The notes beneath the pieces are model-generated. The model was not told the origin of the DNA and searched no databases. It worked only from the letters and a program-made list of their open reading frames with translations. Below, piece by piece: positions 24,308-34,018 of a DNA stretch of 64,000 bases; within the stretch, counting starts at the first letter, position 1; every line of letters begins with the position of its first letter. The translations under genes were made by a program, and so were the position numbers. Origin of the DNA: an uncultured Christensenellaceae bacterium. GTDB lineage: Bacteria > Bacillota > Clostridia > Christensenellales > UBA3700. Location of the stretch: assembly GCA_944383895.1 (NCBI GenBank), contig CALWRH010000004.1, forward strand, positions 97,406-161,405, in the 5' to 3' direction.

Positions 24308-24619
24308 ATGAAAGTATATCTCGTAAAACTTGATTGGTCTACCGAAGACAGCAACGACGTGGAGATAACCGTTTGCGGTACATACGAAAAAGCATACGAA
24401 AAGTTCAAGGAACTGATCGCAGACGAAATGAATCCGCAAAATTCCTGGGCGGGCGAAATTGAATGGGATAACGACGTCCCGAAAGACGACAAAATCGAAT
24501 TTGACTTCCTCGACCGCAGGAACGACACCGATGAGACCGAGTGTTATTGGATGATTACCGATACATGGAATTACGGAGTGCATACCTTTATCTCAATAGA
24601 AATTAAGGAGGTCTTATGA
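24308..24619 (+). CDS. Hypothetical protein, module A (paralogue in B)
   Basis: 103 residues, acidic, with MKVYLVKLDWSTEDSNDVEI at the start. GAGGTGAAAT is upstream. It ends at AAGGAGGTCTTATGA, where the downstream 63-residue gene of module B is missing; see the finding on gene loss between ribosome-site repeats. Confidence 0.6.
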   Translation: MKVYLVKLDWSTEDSNDVEITVCGTYEKAYEKFKELIADEMNPQNSWAGEIEWDNDVPKDDKIEFDFLDRRNDTDETECYWMITDTWNYGVHTFISIEIKEVL

Positions 24620-24622
24620 AAT

Positions 24623-24997
24623 ATGGCAAAACTCAACGACCTTAAGAAGTACATTGATTACGAATTTTCGTCCGGATGCTATACGGGCGAAGATTACAAA
24701 TCCTTTCAGACGAAGTACATAAATTACCTGAGAGCGATGTGCAAAGAAAACCATTGGGAGCTTGTCAAGGTAGGCAAAAACCATTACTGCTTTTCGGCGT
24801 TTATCAAAAGCTCGGAAAATAAGTGCGTTTACCTGTCTATCAGCGACGTGAGATACTTCTCCAACGAGTGGTACAGCCACATACTCGTCCGCACGGCGAA
24901 AAACGAGGTAGATTACAGAGGCGGTTTCAACAACTATACGACGCTCGAAAATCTGGACTACACCGTGGCAAAACTTCTCAAAGACTTGCCGTTTTAA
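24623..24997 (+). CDS. Hypothetical protein, module A (124 residues, near-identical to B)
   Basis: 124 residues, with only two amino-acid differences from the module B copy (Asp/Val near residue 97 and Lys/Arg near residue 116) but many synonymous changes, so it is under purifying selection. Contains FSSGCYTGEDYKSF and a C-terminal KDLPF. Function unknown. Confidence 0.65.
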   Translation: MAKLNDLKKYIDYEFSSGCYTGEDYKSFQTKYINYLRAMCKENHWELVKVGKNHYCFSAFIKSSENKCVYLSISDVRYFSNEWYSHILVRTAKNEVDYRGGFNNYTTLENLDYTVAKLLKDLPF

Positions 24998-25008
24998 GGA
25001 GGAAGACA

Positions 25009-25662
25009 ATGAAACTCGATCTTGAAGCTAAAACAAAAGAACAGGAACTCGTAAAAGCGTATCTCGAAGAGAACGCAAGCGAAGTCCTGGCAGAGAAAAT
25101 CAACAACGGAGTCCGTATCGAAAAAGACGACAAAACGCTGATAAACAAAAAGACGTTGGACGGCTTTATGAAATACGCATCTGACGAGGCGAGGAAACTT
25201 GCCTCCAAGGGTGCAAATTCAGCGTGCGTTGAAGATAGAGTCGTGTACGGCTGGGCTGTGCATTACTTTGAAGAAGACTCGATAGAAGGTACTCTTTACA
25301 ACGAGGACGGAAGCGAATATAAGCCCGCGCCTAAGGTTACGGACAAGCCTGTCGTTAAACCTGTAAAACCCAAGGACAGCTCCGCTCAGATCTCTATGTT
25401 CGATTTTGAGGAAAAGGAAGAGCAAAAGAACGAAGACGAAGAGGAAGAAGACGTCGAGGAAAAAGACAAAGACGATGACGACGAAGAGCCGCCGACACAG
25501 GAAGAAATCAACGAAATGCTTGCAGAACTTGCCGAAGACGAAAAGTTAAGCAATATGCAAGAAGTAATTGACGTTGAAACCGGTGAGATAATCTCCGAGT
25601 CTAACGACGAAATAATAAGCAAGCTGAGGGACATTCTCGGCGACTGCTTTATAGTGAGGTGA
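25009..25662 (+). CDS. PcfK-like protein
   Basis: 217 residues. The N-terminal half (KTKEQELVKAYLEENASEVL ... VYGWAVHYFEEDSIEGTLYN) matches the PcfK-like family, and the C-terminal half is a very acidic low-complexity linker (about residues 135-165) followed by LAELAEDEKL. AAGGAGG precedes the ATG. It is next to the PcfJ-like gene, as in many Firmicutes conjugative elements. Exact role not established. Confidence 0.7.
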   Translation: MKLDLEAKTKEQELVKAYLEENASEVLAEKINNGVRIEKDDKTLINKKTLDGFMKYASDEARKLASKGANSACVEDRVVYGWAVHYFEEDSIEGTLYNEDGSEYKPAPKVTDKPVVKPVKPKDSSAQISMFDFEEKEEQKNEDEEEEDVEEKDKDDDDEEPPTQEEINEMLAELAEDEKLSNMQEVIDVETGEIISESNDEIISKLRDILGDCFIVR

Positions 25663-25666
25663 AATT

Positions 25667-26983
25667 ATGAAAGTGACAGACATCAGACCTATTCCGAAAT
25701 ACATATTGAACAAAATCAGAAAAGCGGATAACAAAAACTGTCCGAGTCCTGACGGTCACGTTCGCTGCTATGCATACTTGACTACTTGGAAAAACGAACT
25801 TATAAAAGTGACCGTTGCAGTCAAACACCGTTACAAAAAATGGTACTGTAAGCAAGTTGCCGTTCACGGACTGAACTCCGAAAAATGCTTCGTGAAAGAT
25901 ATGGAATACTGTTACTGTGCAAGTATGGGATTCCGTTTCGGCTGGTACGACGAAGGTTTGCAAAAATACAAAAACTGGTACGAACGCGGTTGGTGCTGGG
26001 CAGACGATAAATATTACGACCCGTATGCGGAGATTGTCAATCTCGATTTTATAGACCGCTTGCCGGAGTTCAAATACAGCGCATATAAACTTTACCAGGG
26101 CTGCAATATCTTCAAATATTTACGTCTTTATAGACAGTATCCCCAAATGGAACTGTTGATGAAATTCGGTTTTGCGAGTATCGCTCAAAGCAAAATGATA
26201 TTGAAGCTGACCGCAAAAGACAAGAAATTTTGCAAATGGCTGATACGCAATAAAGAACAGATACTCGATTCGTATTGCTATATCGACGTTATCATAAGGG
26301 CGTACCGTACAGGAAGAGAAATCGCATGTCTGCAAGCGTACAGACATGCTAAATTGGCACTCCGTACGGACAACCATAGAGATGAAATAAAGGAACTTTT
26401 CAAAGGCAAAGACCTCGAAAAGTTCTTTGACTATATAGCAAAGCAAAAGACGAATATAAACAGTTATTGCGACTACATAAAGGCTTGCAAACGTCTCGGC
26501 TTGGATCTTACGCAGGAAAAGAACTTGCTGCCTCACGACTTCAAGCGTTGGCACGATATACGAACAGACGAATACGCAACTCAAAAGGCTCTCGAAGACG
26601 AAGAAAAGCGTAAAGAACTCTATGCGAAATTTGCGGAGATTGCTCGAAAATATACATCTCTCGAACACGCAAAGAAAAGCGCGTTTGTCTGCATTATAGC
26701 GAAAAGCCCTGCAGACCTTATCCGAGAAGGCGAGGTACTGCATCACTGCGTTGGGCGTATGAATTACGACCAGAAATTCGTAAGAGAAGAATCGCTTATC
26801 TTCTTCGTTCGTAATAAAAATAATCCCGACGTCCCGCTCGTTACTCTCGAATATTCGGTGAAAAACAAAAAGATACTGCAATGTTACGGAGACCACGATA
26901 CTAAACCGAGCGAAAACATACTGCATTACGTCAACAAGATATGGCTGCCGTATGCGAGAAAAACAATAAAAAACATAGCATAA
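25667..26983 (+). CDS. PcfJ-like protein
   Basis: 438 residues, 4 nt after pcfK. The C-terminal third has the family motif REGEVLHHCVGRMNYDQKF, then LIFFVR and VTLEYSVKNKKILQCYGDHD. The N-terminal part is Trp/Tyr-rich and may bind metal through Cys residues. PcfJ proteins occur on plasmids and ICEs (pCF10-type) with unknown biochemical function. Paralogue at 59288-60604. Confidence 0.75.
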   Translation: MKVTDIRPIPKYILNKIRKADNKNCPSPDGHVRCYAYLTTWKNELIKVTVAVKHRYKKWYCKQVAVHGLNSEKCFVKDMEYCYCASMGFRFGWYDEGLQKYKNWYERGWCWADDKYYDPYAEIVNLDFIDRLPEFKYSAYKLYQGCNIFKYLRLYRQYPQMELLMKFGFASIAQSKMILKLTAKDKKFCKWLIRNKEQILDSYCYIDVIIRAYRTGREIACLQAYRHAKLALRTDNHRDEIKELFKGKDLEKFFDYIAKQKTNINSYCDYIKACKRLGLDLTQEKNLLPHDFKRWHDIRTDEYATQKALEDEEKRKELYAKFAEIARKYTSLEHAKKSAFVCIIAKSPADLIREGEVLHHCVGRMNYDQKFVREESLIFFVRNKNNPDVPLVTLEYSVKNKKILQCYGDHDTKPSENILHYVNKIWLPYARKTIKNIA

Positions 26984-26995
26984 AGGAGAAAGACT

Positions 26996-27280
26996 ATGAA
27001 CAATTATTACAGAATTACAGCATATCACCCCGCAGAAGATTTATCCGTTATTGCGGATAGCAACGGCAAGTTTGAAAAGCTCTGGGAGTTTTCGGCTTAT
27101 CTGGTATCCAAAGGTTTCAAGGTAATAGCCGTAAACAAAGAAGAAGGCTTTGAAATTGGCAATTTACCTAAAATCGCTCTGAATAATGATAAAATTACAA
27201 TTCAGGCATATTTTAAAGGTAAACCAGTTGTAGAAGGTAAAATGATTTCCGTAGGTTCAAGTTATTATAATATTTTATAA
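26996..27280 (+). CDS. Hypothetical protein, end of module A
   Basis: 94 residues, AAGGAG upstream. The motif HPAEDLSVIADSNGKFEKLW and a C-terminal beta region are shared with the last gene of module B. No function is recognised. Confidence 0.55.
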   Translation: MNNYYRITAYHPAEDLSVIADSNGKFEKLWEFSAYLVSKGFKVIAVNKEEGFEIGNLPKIALNNDKITIQAYFKGKPVVEGKMISVGSSYYNIL

Positions 27281-27284
27281 TATT

Positions 27285-27315
27285 AAAGCCGAGACTCGTA
27301 CAGAATCTCGGCTTT
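27285..27315. terminator. Bidirectional intrinsic terminator closing module A
   Basis: AAAGCCGAGA / TCTCGGCTTT, 10-bp stem, T run on the plus strand and AT-rich run on the minus side. It separates the module from the convergent ATPase gene. Confidence 0.7.
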
Positions 27316-27335
27316 ATTTATGATAACATGATTTA

Positions 27336-29636
27336 TCATTTATGCAAGTTATGTAAACAATTATATGCTTCTTTTATGAAGGATCTCTTTTCTTCTTCTG
27401 AATAGCAATTAAATGAATGCGAAGAATCGTTTAAAAATCTTAATCTGTCTAATAATTCGTCTTCACATTCACTTGAAAGATATCCATTCTTTGCGAGGAT
27501 TGTTATAAAATCATGCAAGCTCTTACCTTTCAGCTCACAAGTTTTAGATGTTTCGTATGCATAATACATATGCAAATACTTCTCGAACAGAATACGGACA
27601 TCGTTTTCCGCAATATCGTTAATATCGGCATTAATAAACCTAATTACTTTGTCTAACAACGCCTCGTAATTGTCTTTAAATATGTTATCGTCTGTTGATA
27701 GAGGTACAAAAATATGATTATCTTTATCTTTCTTTATTTGCAAAATAGATTTGTTTTCCTTTGTAAAAGTATTAATGACTCTGAAAAAATTTTCATAGTG
27801 CATCAATAGAATAACTTGCGCAAAACAACTTTTACTCAACTCTTGCAACAACAAAGCAAAAAGCCTCATTCGATCTTGATCAAAACTAGTTATAGGATCG
27901 TCTAAGACTAAAATCATATTAGGATTTTTGTCTACTTTAATTTTAGCCAAAAATATGGACAACGCCAATGCCCTTTTATCAGACTCACTTAAGCAAAACC
28001 TATTTTGATCCACTAAATTATCTTTAAAGTAAATCTTAACACCATAAACTTTCTTTTTACCGCGCGGTGGCGTTTCTCTCTCCAACCTATAATTTTCGCT
28101 TCCCAATTTTTTATAGATTTCTTGAATCTCTGCAAAATATGTATCTAAAAATTTTGATTCACTATCATCTATTTTAGTTCGTATATCTTTAATCTTTTTT
28201 CGAATTTCAGTAATATGATCTTCAAGCTGAATCAACCTCTCGATCTCATCATTTTGCATACCGCGAATTAATACTAAATTAGCACCATAATACTCACTGT
28301 TTAAAACTTTAATCTTATTATCTATCGATTCAAGAGTAAGACTATTTTTAAACTCTTCAAAAATAATATTGATCGCGCTGATTCCTTCATTTAAATCAGC
28401 AACTTTTAATTCAAGTTCTTCGATAACTTTTATCGCGGCATTAGTATCGGTAAAGTCATAGTCGCAACAAGTAAACGACCGTAATTTATCGGTTAACGCA
28501 GAATACAACTCTTCACGAGACCTATCTATAGCAGTTCCTAATCTTATATCAAGCTCGCTTATTTCGTCTAAAGCTTTTTCTATTATTTCGCACTCATCAC
28601 GCAATGCATATTGGCTGATGTTTGTTGTCTGCTGTCTAATCTTATTTATTAAAGTGCCGATGCTACAATTTCGATAGTGTCTCATAACCTTCGATTGCGC
28701 ATTTTCAACTTTATCTAAAAGTGCAACAATCAATTCCGAAAAATATTCAGAAAAAATTTTAACGCGTCTATTTTGCGCTATATCTTCGCCACAAAAAGGG
28801 CATTTGTTTGTTTTTAATTTTATTCCTTCTTTTATCCACGAATCTGACAAATTTGGAGTTTCTTCTTTGAACTTATTGATATCTTTAAGCAGTTTCGTGA
28901 GATCAACATCAATTACAACCCCGCAAATCTCTTTTACCTGTTTGACTATATCTTTAATTGAATTACAGTCTATGCTCAACAACGATATGCTGGGAATTTT
29001 TTTTATATCGGATATATTGCTTTTCTGTTTTACATATTCTTTTAAAGCCTCTTTTATTGATATTAACAAGGATTCTTTATCTTTAAAATTTTCATCATAT
29101 GGAATCTTACGAATAGTATCATAGCTAATATCTCCAATATTCTTTTCCAAAGAACTTTTTAAACTCTCAAACTCTTCTTTTTTTTGGGATGAGGCATTTT
29201 CTAATTCGCTCAATATTTTTACTAATTCAACGCTTCTTTCGCCAAGAATAAAATTAGTTAAATTTTCTTTATTTTTATGCTCAATTACTCCATTAGTAAA
29301 AACATTTTCTTCCACAAAATTAACATCAAATACTTCAATGTTTTTGCTAATATCCGCATCCGCAGGAATGATCCATGTACTACCATCAAATTTAACATTT
29401 TTTCCGCTAATGGTAAAATCTACTTCACATTTTTCAGTTGGTTTAATCCCAATTCTTCTACGTTTTAATATATACGAGCAATCGAGCGTCTTCAACGAAC
29501 GGATAATATCGCAAAACGTCGTTTTACCATATGTGTTTGCCGCATAAATATAAGAAAACCGATCTAATTCAATTCGACCATTTCCAGAGTTTTCATATGT
29601 CCCAATATTTTTTATGCTCTTTATACGTTCAATCAT
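27336..29636 (-). CDS. RloC/AAA_13-like zinc-hook ATPase, probable anticodon-nuclease family
   Basis: 766 residues, SMC/Rad50-like. Walker A variant ANTYGKTT lies near residues 33-40. A long coiled coil is interrupted by CPFCG near residue 278 (zinc hook). Near the C-terminus come LVLDDPITSFDQDRMR (Walker B) and LLMHYENF. RloC proteins combine this layout with a C-terminal anticodon nuclease and act as a suicide response beside restriction systems; the nuclease residues cannot be confirmed here. It lies downstream of the restriction gene with GAGGAT before the ATG. Confidence 0.65.
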   Translation of the reverse strand: MIERIKSIKNIGTYENSGNGRIELDRFSYIYAANTYGKTTFCDIIRSLKTLDCSYILKRRRIGIKPTEKCEVDFTISGKNVKFDGSTWIIPADADISKNIEVFDVNFVEENVFTNGVIEHKNKENLTNFILGERSVELVKILSELENASSQKKEEFESLKSSLEKNIGDISYDTIRKIPYDENFKDKESLLISIKEALKEYVKQKSNISDIKKIPSISLLSIDCNSIKDIVKQVKEICGVVIDVDLTKLLKDINKFKEETPNLSDSWIKEGIKLKTNKCPFCGEDIAQNRRVKIFSEYFSELIVALLDKVENAQSKVMRHYRNCSIGTLINKIRQQTTNISQYALRDECEIIEKALDEISELDIRLGTAIDRSREELYSALTDKLRSFTCCDYDFTDTNAAIKVIEELELKVADLNEGISAINIIFEEFKNSLTLESIDNKIKVLNSEYYGANLVLIRGMQNDEIERLIQLEDHITEIRKKIKDIRTKIDDSESKFLDTYFAEIQEIYKKLGSENYRLERETPPRGKKKVYGVKIYFKDNLVDQNRFCLSESDKRALALSIFLAKIKVDKNPNMILVLDDPITSFDQDRMRLFALLLQELSKSCFAQVILLMHYENFFRVINTFTKENKSILQIKKDKDNHIFVPLSTDDNIFKDNYEALLDKVIRFINADINDIAENDVRILFEKYLHMYYAYETSKTCELKGKSLHDFITILAKNGYLSSECEDELLDRLRFLNDSSHSFNCYSEEEKRSFIKEAYNCLHNLHK

Positions 29637-29712
29637 TATTTATCCTCAGCAAAATCTTCATTTACATACTTCATTAATAGAAATCATATGTAATAAACTT
29701 AACTTCCCCTTT

Positions 29713-32700
29713 TTAATACACTAAGAGTGGAATTTCTTCGTTGACAATACCATGCAATACCTCATCAACTTTAGAAACATATTGCATCTGCTTTGCTATT
29801 TTGTTTAAAAGATCCAAAAAATCTTTGAAGTCATCATGTGTAAACTCACAGTGTGTATATCTAAAAGAATGGAATTTTAACCAGCAATCTTTAATGACAT
29901 TATAGCCCGCCACTGTAAATCTTAAAATTTCTATTGGACAAGGAACCATTATTTCTATGCCGGAAATTTCGTCACGAAGTACAATAAGTTCATGTTCCTC
30001 ATCAAATGGATTTTTTGATGCAGATCTGCTATGTTCTAACTTAAACCCAGTTGGCAACTGCTCCAAAAGCATATCATAATCCAAGCCCAATACATTTTCT
30101 ATAGTAACATTTTTCTTTTCAAGATTCGCAATCTTTTCCCCAAGTGTTGATAGTAGGAAAAAGGCATCACTAGAAGCCACAATTGGAATTCTAGCTCGAC
30201 TTTCAGACTGATTAACCACATAAAGAGCGCCATAAAATTCATCCAAATAGACTTGAGAACAAAATATTGCATACGCATAAAAAACCATTTTTCTAGCGCA
30301 TTCGCTCTCATTCATCCCCGTTAATGAAATAATATGATCGAGAAGTGTTCTATGTATATTATTAACTATTTCGTTCGTCCTAGTATTAGGAATATATTGG
30401 TTTAAATAAATATGCCCATTTCCCCTACGACTAAGATCGTTGTCAGGGAAGTACCAACAAAATGATGCAAACTGTCCAAGAGATTCATCTAAATCTTTAG
30501 GAGCGTGCGCTAAAGAAAAACCGATAGTATCCTCGTGTTCATAAATAGCTTTTATTTCCGGTCTAATTCTAGTACCTCCTCCACCAACTCCAGCTTGATA
30601 TTCAAAAACAGTACTCCATAATAGAGCATTAGAGTTAACAAAGGGTCTGAAGGAACACTGCCGTATATTATCTTCTAACACAGTATCCAATTGTTGTCTA
30701 TTCGCACAAGTGTTCAAGGCGTTTTGAAATGCTGCTATTTTTAAAGAAACTACAGTCTTATCCTGACGCCCAATCCATTCCTGTGCCTTTAAAACTCCAC
30801 CAATTGCAATCTCTCGACTACGTCTTTTAAGCATAGACCGTTTAACATGAGTTAAAAGTGCAGTCGGAGCCATTTTTGAGCCTGAACATTGATTAAGAAA
30901 CACAGCCTTCCCGCTATCATTACTTATAGGCCAAAAACGAGCATACATTTCCCGATTAAAGGGTTTTACTGGCAAAAATGAATACATTACATCTGAAACA
31001 GGAAATGTTTCAAACGACTCAATTATTGATTGAATGTCCGTTTCAAGAGCTGATATTTTTTCTGTTCTCCGACCCCTTGACATATCAATATAATTAATCT
31101 CATTAATATGGGTATTTTCACCATACTTACGAGTGAGTAAAATTATTGCCCTACCTTGCATGGTATAGAATAGGCTATCTCCGCGAATACCACTTCTTGC
31201 ATCGGCATCAATAGCAATCGCCCAAATATGGGAGAAATGTTCTATTAAATATTTTCTTGCATATTTATACGACTCTGCTTCTAAAAATGAAAGAGGAACA
31301 ACAAACGCCAAAGCAGAATGACATTCAGAATCCAAAAGTTTTTTGCAACTCCAACGCAAAAACTGCATAAATGGATTATTGATTTGTTTTTGAATATTTT
31401 GGCGATTGTGTCGACGCTCAATAGGTGGACGAAAATCATCCATCATTTCAGAAATGCGTGAAAAATCATCGGATGAAGCATTACGACTAGAATCCGAACA
31501 AGGAGGATTACCAATAATAAGTTTTATAGGCTTTGAAGACAACTCGTTTGCGCGAATTAACTCTCTGCCTTCAATAGATGCCGAGTTAGCCTTTTCTCCT
31601 AAAAGACAATTACTTAAAGTATTAGCAAGTATAATACTTGCTTTTAAATTCCTTTTATCATATTGACGCTCCACGATAGACATACGATAGTTGGCAAGCA
31701 TATAAGGGGCTGGCAAAATCTCAAATCCACACAAATTATATGCACCATCGCCATCATCATGCGCTATAATTTGCTCTAAAAACGACCCTGTTCCACAGCA
31801 CGGATCAATAATAGTATTTCCGTCATCATAAATGGATGCCCCGTCGAACTTATCATGGACAATTCGGTTTATTAATCTGACAATAAAATCAGCAAGAACT
31901 TTTGGAGTATAATATGCACCATAGTCAAATCGTGATTTCTCATCAAACTTTGTCAAGAACATTTCAAAAAGATGGTGATAGTCAGGATTCATAAGTTGAT
32001 CGTCTGTCATTTGTACGAAAGAAAGAAAATCTATACACTCATCAACCCATTGATCAATAAAAGTAGCGTGCCCAGCATTATCTCGCAAATATACCATTAA
32101 ATTGCGGAAAGGAAGCAACACTTCACCATCATCGATATCCTTAAACGCGTACTCTCTTATTTTGGCAGCCTTTAGAGCGGGAGAATCACAACTTGCACAA
32201 AAAACTCTATGCGCATACAACAAACAAAACATAATCACCTGAGCTACAAAATCAGAAAAAACACCTCCTGTACGAAGCATAGGGTCATTATGATTGTAAA
32301 TAAGCTCCTTTAATCCATCTAATAACGTAATTATATGGCGCTCATCTTCATTTATCGCTTCTTCCATTCTTAAATCTGATTGGGCCAATATTTCATCCGC
32401 GAGATTTCTTGTTCGGACAGCTACCAATTCTACTAGTTTTTCCTCATTCACTCTTTGCGGTGCTGGATTCGAAAAAAACTGCTCCATATAAAAACGGAAC
32501 AAAGGATTTATGGGTAAACGGGACCAATCCGCAGTATTTACCATATCCTTATCGATAAGCGAGACAACGGTAGGATTGTCTGTAAAACAAAAGACAAAGT
32601 CTATCCCGTCGGTTATAATCAACTTATGCCCCAATGTTAAATATCGATTAATCTGATCCTTGTAAGGGGTTATATCAAATGGATCTGCAGAAGGACCTTT

Positions 32701-32961
32701 GCCCTCAATATACCCATACACACCGAGGGATACCGCGTCTTGTATTCTCCAATCAGGTCTTCCCATGCGTCCTTGATTTTTAGGTTCTAAAATAATATCA
32801 AAATTTCCACAAGGGTTCAAGTCATGTGCAATACGCTTAAACAATGTATGCATAGGCACCCGGAATGATAATTCGGCAGTATGTTGCCCACCGCGAATCG
32901 CTGCGTCATATTCTCGCTGATATTCACGCAAATAATTTTTTACATCTACATCAAATGCCAT
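29713..32961 (-). CDS. Type IIG-like restriction protein: PD-ExK nuclease plus N6-MTase fold with altered motif IV
   Basis: 1082 residues. The N-terminal nuclease has D70 and E86-x-K88 (RPDWRI ... YIEGK). The central MTase fold has motif I DPCCGTGSF at about residue 386. Motif IV reads GNPPCSDSS at 484-491, where N6-adenine methyltransferases normally have (D/N)PP(Y/F/W). The C-terminal half is probably target recognition. It overlaps the upstream m5C methyltransferase gene by 16 nt. The altered motif suggests weak or no methylation, with the two partner methylases giving protection. Confidence 0.7.
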   Translation of the reverse strand: MAFDVDVKNYLREYQREYDAAIRGGQHTAELSFRVPMHTLFKRIAHDLNPCGNFDIILEPKNQGRMGRPDWRIQDAVSLGVYGYIEGKGPSADPFDITPYKDQINRYLTLGHKLIITDGIDFVFCFTDNPTVVSLIDKDMVNTADWSRLPINPLFRFYMEQFFSNPAPQRVNEEKLVELVAVRTRNLADEILAQSDLRMEEAINEDERHIITLLDGLKELIYNHNDPMLRTGGVFSDFVAQVIMFCLLYAHRVFCASCDSPALKAAKIREYAFKDIDDGEVLLPFRNLMVYLRDNAGHATFIDQWVDECIDFLSFVQMTDDQLMNPDYHHLFEMFLTKFDEKSRFDYGAYYTPKVLADFIVRLINRIVHDKFDGASIYDDGNTIIDPCCGTGSFLEQIIAHDDGDGAYNLCGFEILPAPYMLANYRMSIVERQYDKRNLKASIILANTLSNCLLGEKANSASIEGRELIRANELSSKPIKLIIGNPPCSDSSRNASSDDFSRISEMMDDFRPPIERRHNRQNIQKQINNPFMQFLRWSCKKLLDSECHSALAFVVPLSFLEAESYKYARKYLIEHFSHIWAIAIDADARSGIRGDSLFYTMQGRAIILLTRKYGENTHINEINYIDMSRGRRTEKISALETDIQSIIESFETFPVSDVMYSFLPVKPFNREMYARFWPISNDSGKAVFLNQCSGSKMAPTALLTHVKRSMLKRRSREIAIGGVLKAQEWIGRQDKTVVSLKIAAFQNALNTCANRQQLDTVLEDNIRQCSFRPFVNSNALLWSTVFEYQAGVGGGGTRIRPEIKAIYEHEDTIGFSLAHAPKDLDESLGQFASFCWYFPDNDLSRRGNGHIYLNQYIPNTRTNEIVNNIHRTLLDHIISLTGMNESECARKMVFYAYAIFCSQVYLDEFYGALYVVNQSESRARIPIVASSDAFFLLSTLGEKIANLEKKNVTIENVLGLDYDMLLEQLPTGFKLEHSRSASKNPFDEEHELIVLRDEISGIEIMVPCPIEILRFTVAGYNVIKDCWLKFHSFRYTHCEFTHDDFKDFLDLLNKIAKQMQYVSKVDEVLHGIVNEEIPLLVY

Positions 32962-34016
32962 TTTTTTTTACCTGCTTTTTCATAACTTTTAATAATGCTC
33001 TTCCCAATACATTCAGCCATAACAGGAGGAACAGCATTACCTATCTGCCTAGCAATATCAACTTTATTTCCAACAAACTCGAAATCTATAGGAAATGTTT
33101 GTAATAATGCACCCTCACGCAATGAAATACTACGATCCTGTATAGGATGACCAAATTTTCCTCTGGTAAAGCTATCAAATCTAGCTGTTATCGTAGGAGC
33201 GACATCGTCCCAAGCCATACGCCCATATACATTGCGAAATCCTATCACCGAACTATCAATTTTATGACAGTCTGCTAACAAATCATCTGGAAGATCATCA
33301 CGTCCTTGCCCCTCCTTAATAGCGCGAATCCGTTGCAAATTGCGTTCAGATAAATGATCGCGCCGATGAAGCGGTAACACTGGATGATCCGTTCCATCTT
33401 GCGGGGGCTCAGGAAGGTCTCCTATTGTATCACGAACCGTATGACGTATTCCTGTAGGTGCAGGATACTCGTAATAATTTCCAATGTCCTTTCGTTCGCC
33501 AATAACTATATATCTTTTGCGTCTCTGCGGAACACCATAATTTTGAGCATCTAAGAGCTCGATATGGACATAATAACCAATTTGTTCAACGTCTTCAATA
33601 AGTTGCTGCAATATTGTCTTTCCACGTTTGCCGGCAATACCAGACACATTTTCCATAACAAAATATTTTGGATATAATTCATCAATTAAATTTCCATACT
33701 TTAAAACTAGTCCGTTTCTTGAATCCGTATCACTACCTCTTCTCTGAACCGAAAAGCCTTGGCAAGGTGGACCTCCAGCTAATAAAAATAAATCACCTCG
33801 GCTAAGATTACAACGCTTAAGTAAGTTTCCATTAAGCATTTCTGCAATATCAGCAACAATGGCAGTATGATCAAAATACTTTTTATTTCTTTTTATTGTA
33901 TCTATACATAGTTTATCTATATCAAAGCTCAATAAAATATTGAACCCTGCCCGCTCAAGCCCTAAACCTAGTCCTCCCGCACCACAGAAACTATCAATAC
34001 AAGTATATTTAGTCAC
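32946..34016 (-). CDS. DNA (cytosine-5) methyltransferase
   Basis: 356 residues starting with GTG at 34016, 2 nt after the stop of the upstream methylase. Complete m5C motifs: motif I DSFCGAGGLGLGLE, motif IV GGPPCQGFS (catalytic Cys), motif VI MENVSG, motif VIII QRRKRY, motif X GNAVPPV. The variable target-recognition region lies between motifs VIII and IX. Likely the modification arm of a restriction system with the neighbouring 1082-residue protein. Confidence 0.88.
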   Translation of the reverse strand: MTKYTCIDSFCGAGGLGLGLERAGFNILLSFDIDKLCIDTIKRNKKYFDHTAIVADIAEMLNGNLLKRCNLSRGDLFLLAGGPPCQGFSVQRRGSDTDSRNGLVLKYGNLIDELYPKYFVMENVSGIAGKRGKTILQQLIEDVEQIGYYVHIELLDAQNYGVPQRRKRYIVIGERKDIGNYYEYPAPTGIRHTVRDTIGDLPEPPQDGTDHPVLPLHRRDHLSERNLQRIRAIKEGQGRDDLPDDLLADCHKIDSSVIGFRNVYGRMAWDDVAPTITARFDSFTRGKFGHPIQDRSISLREGALLQTFPIDFEFVGNKVDIARQIGNAVPPVMAECIGKSIIKSYEKAGKKKWHLM

Positions 34017-34018
34017 TC

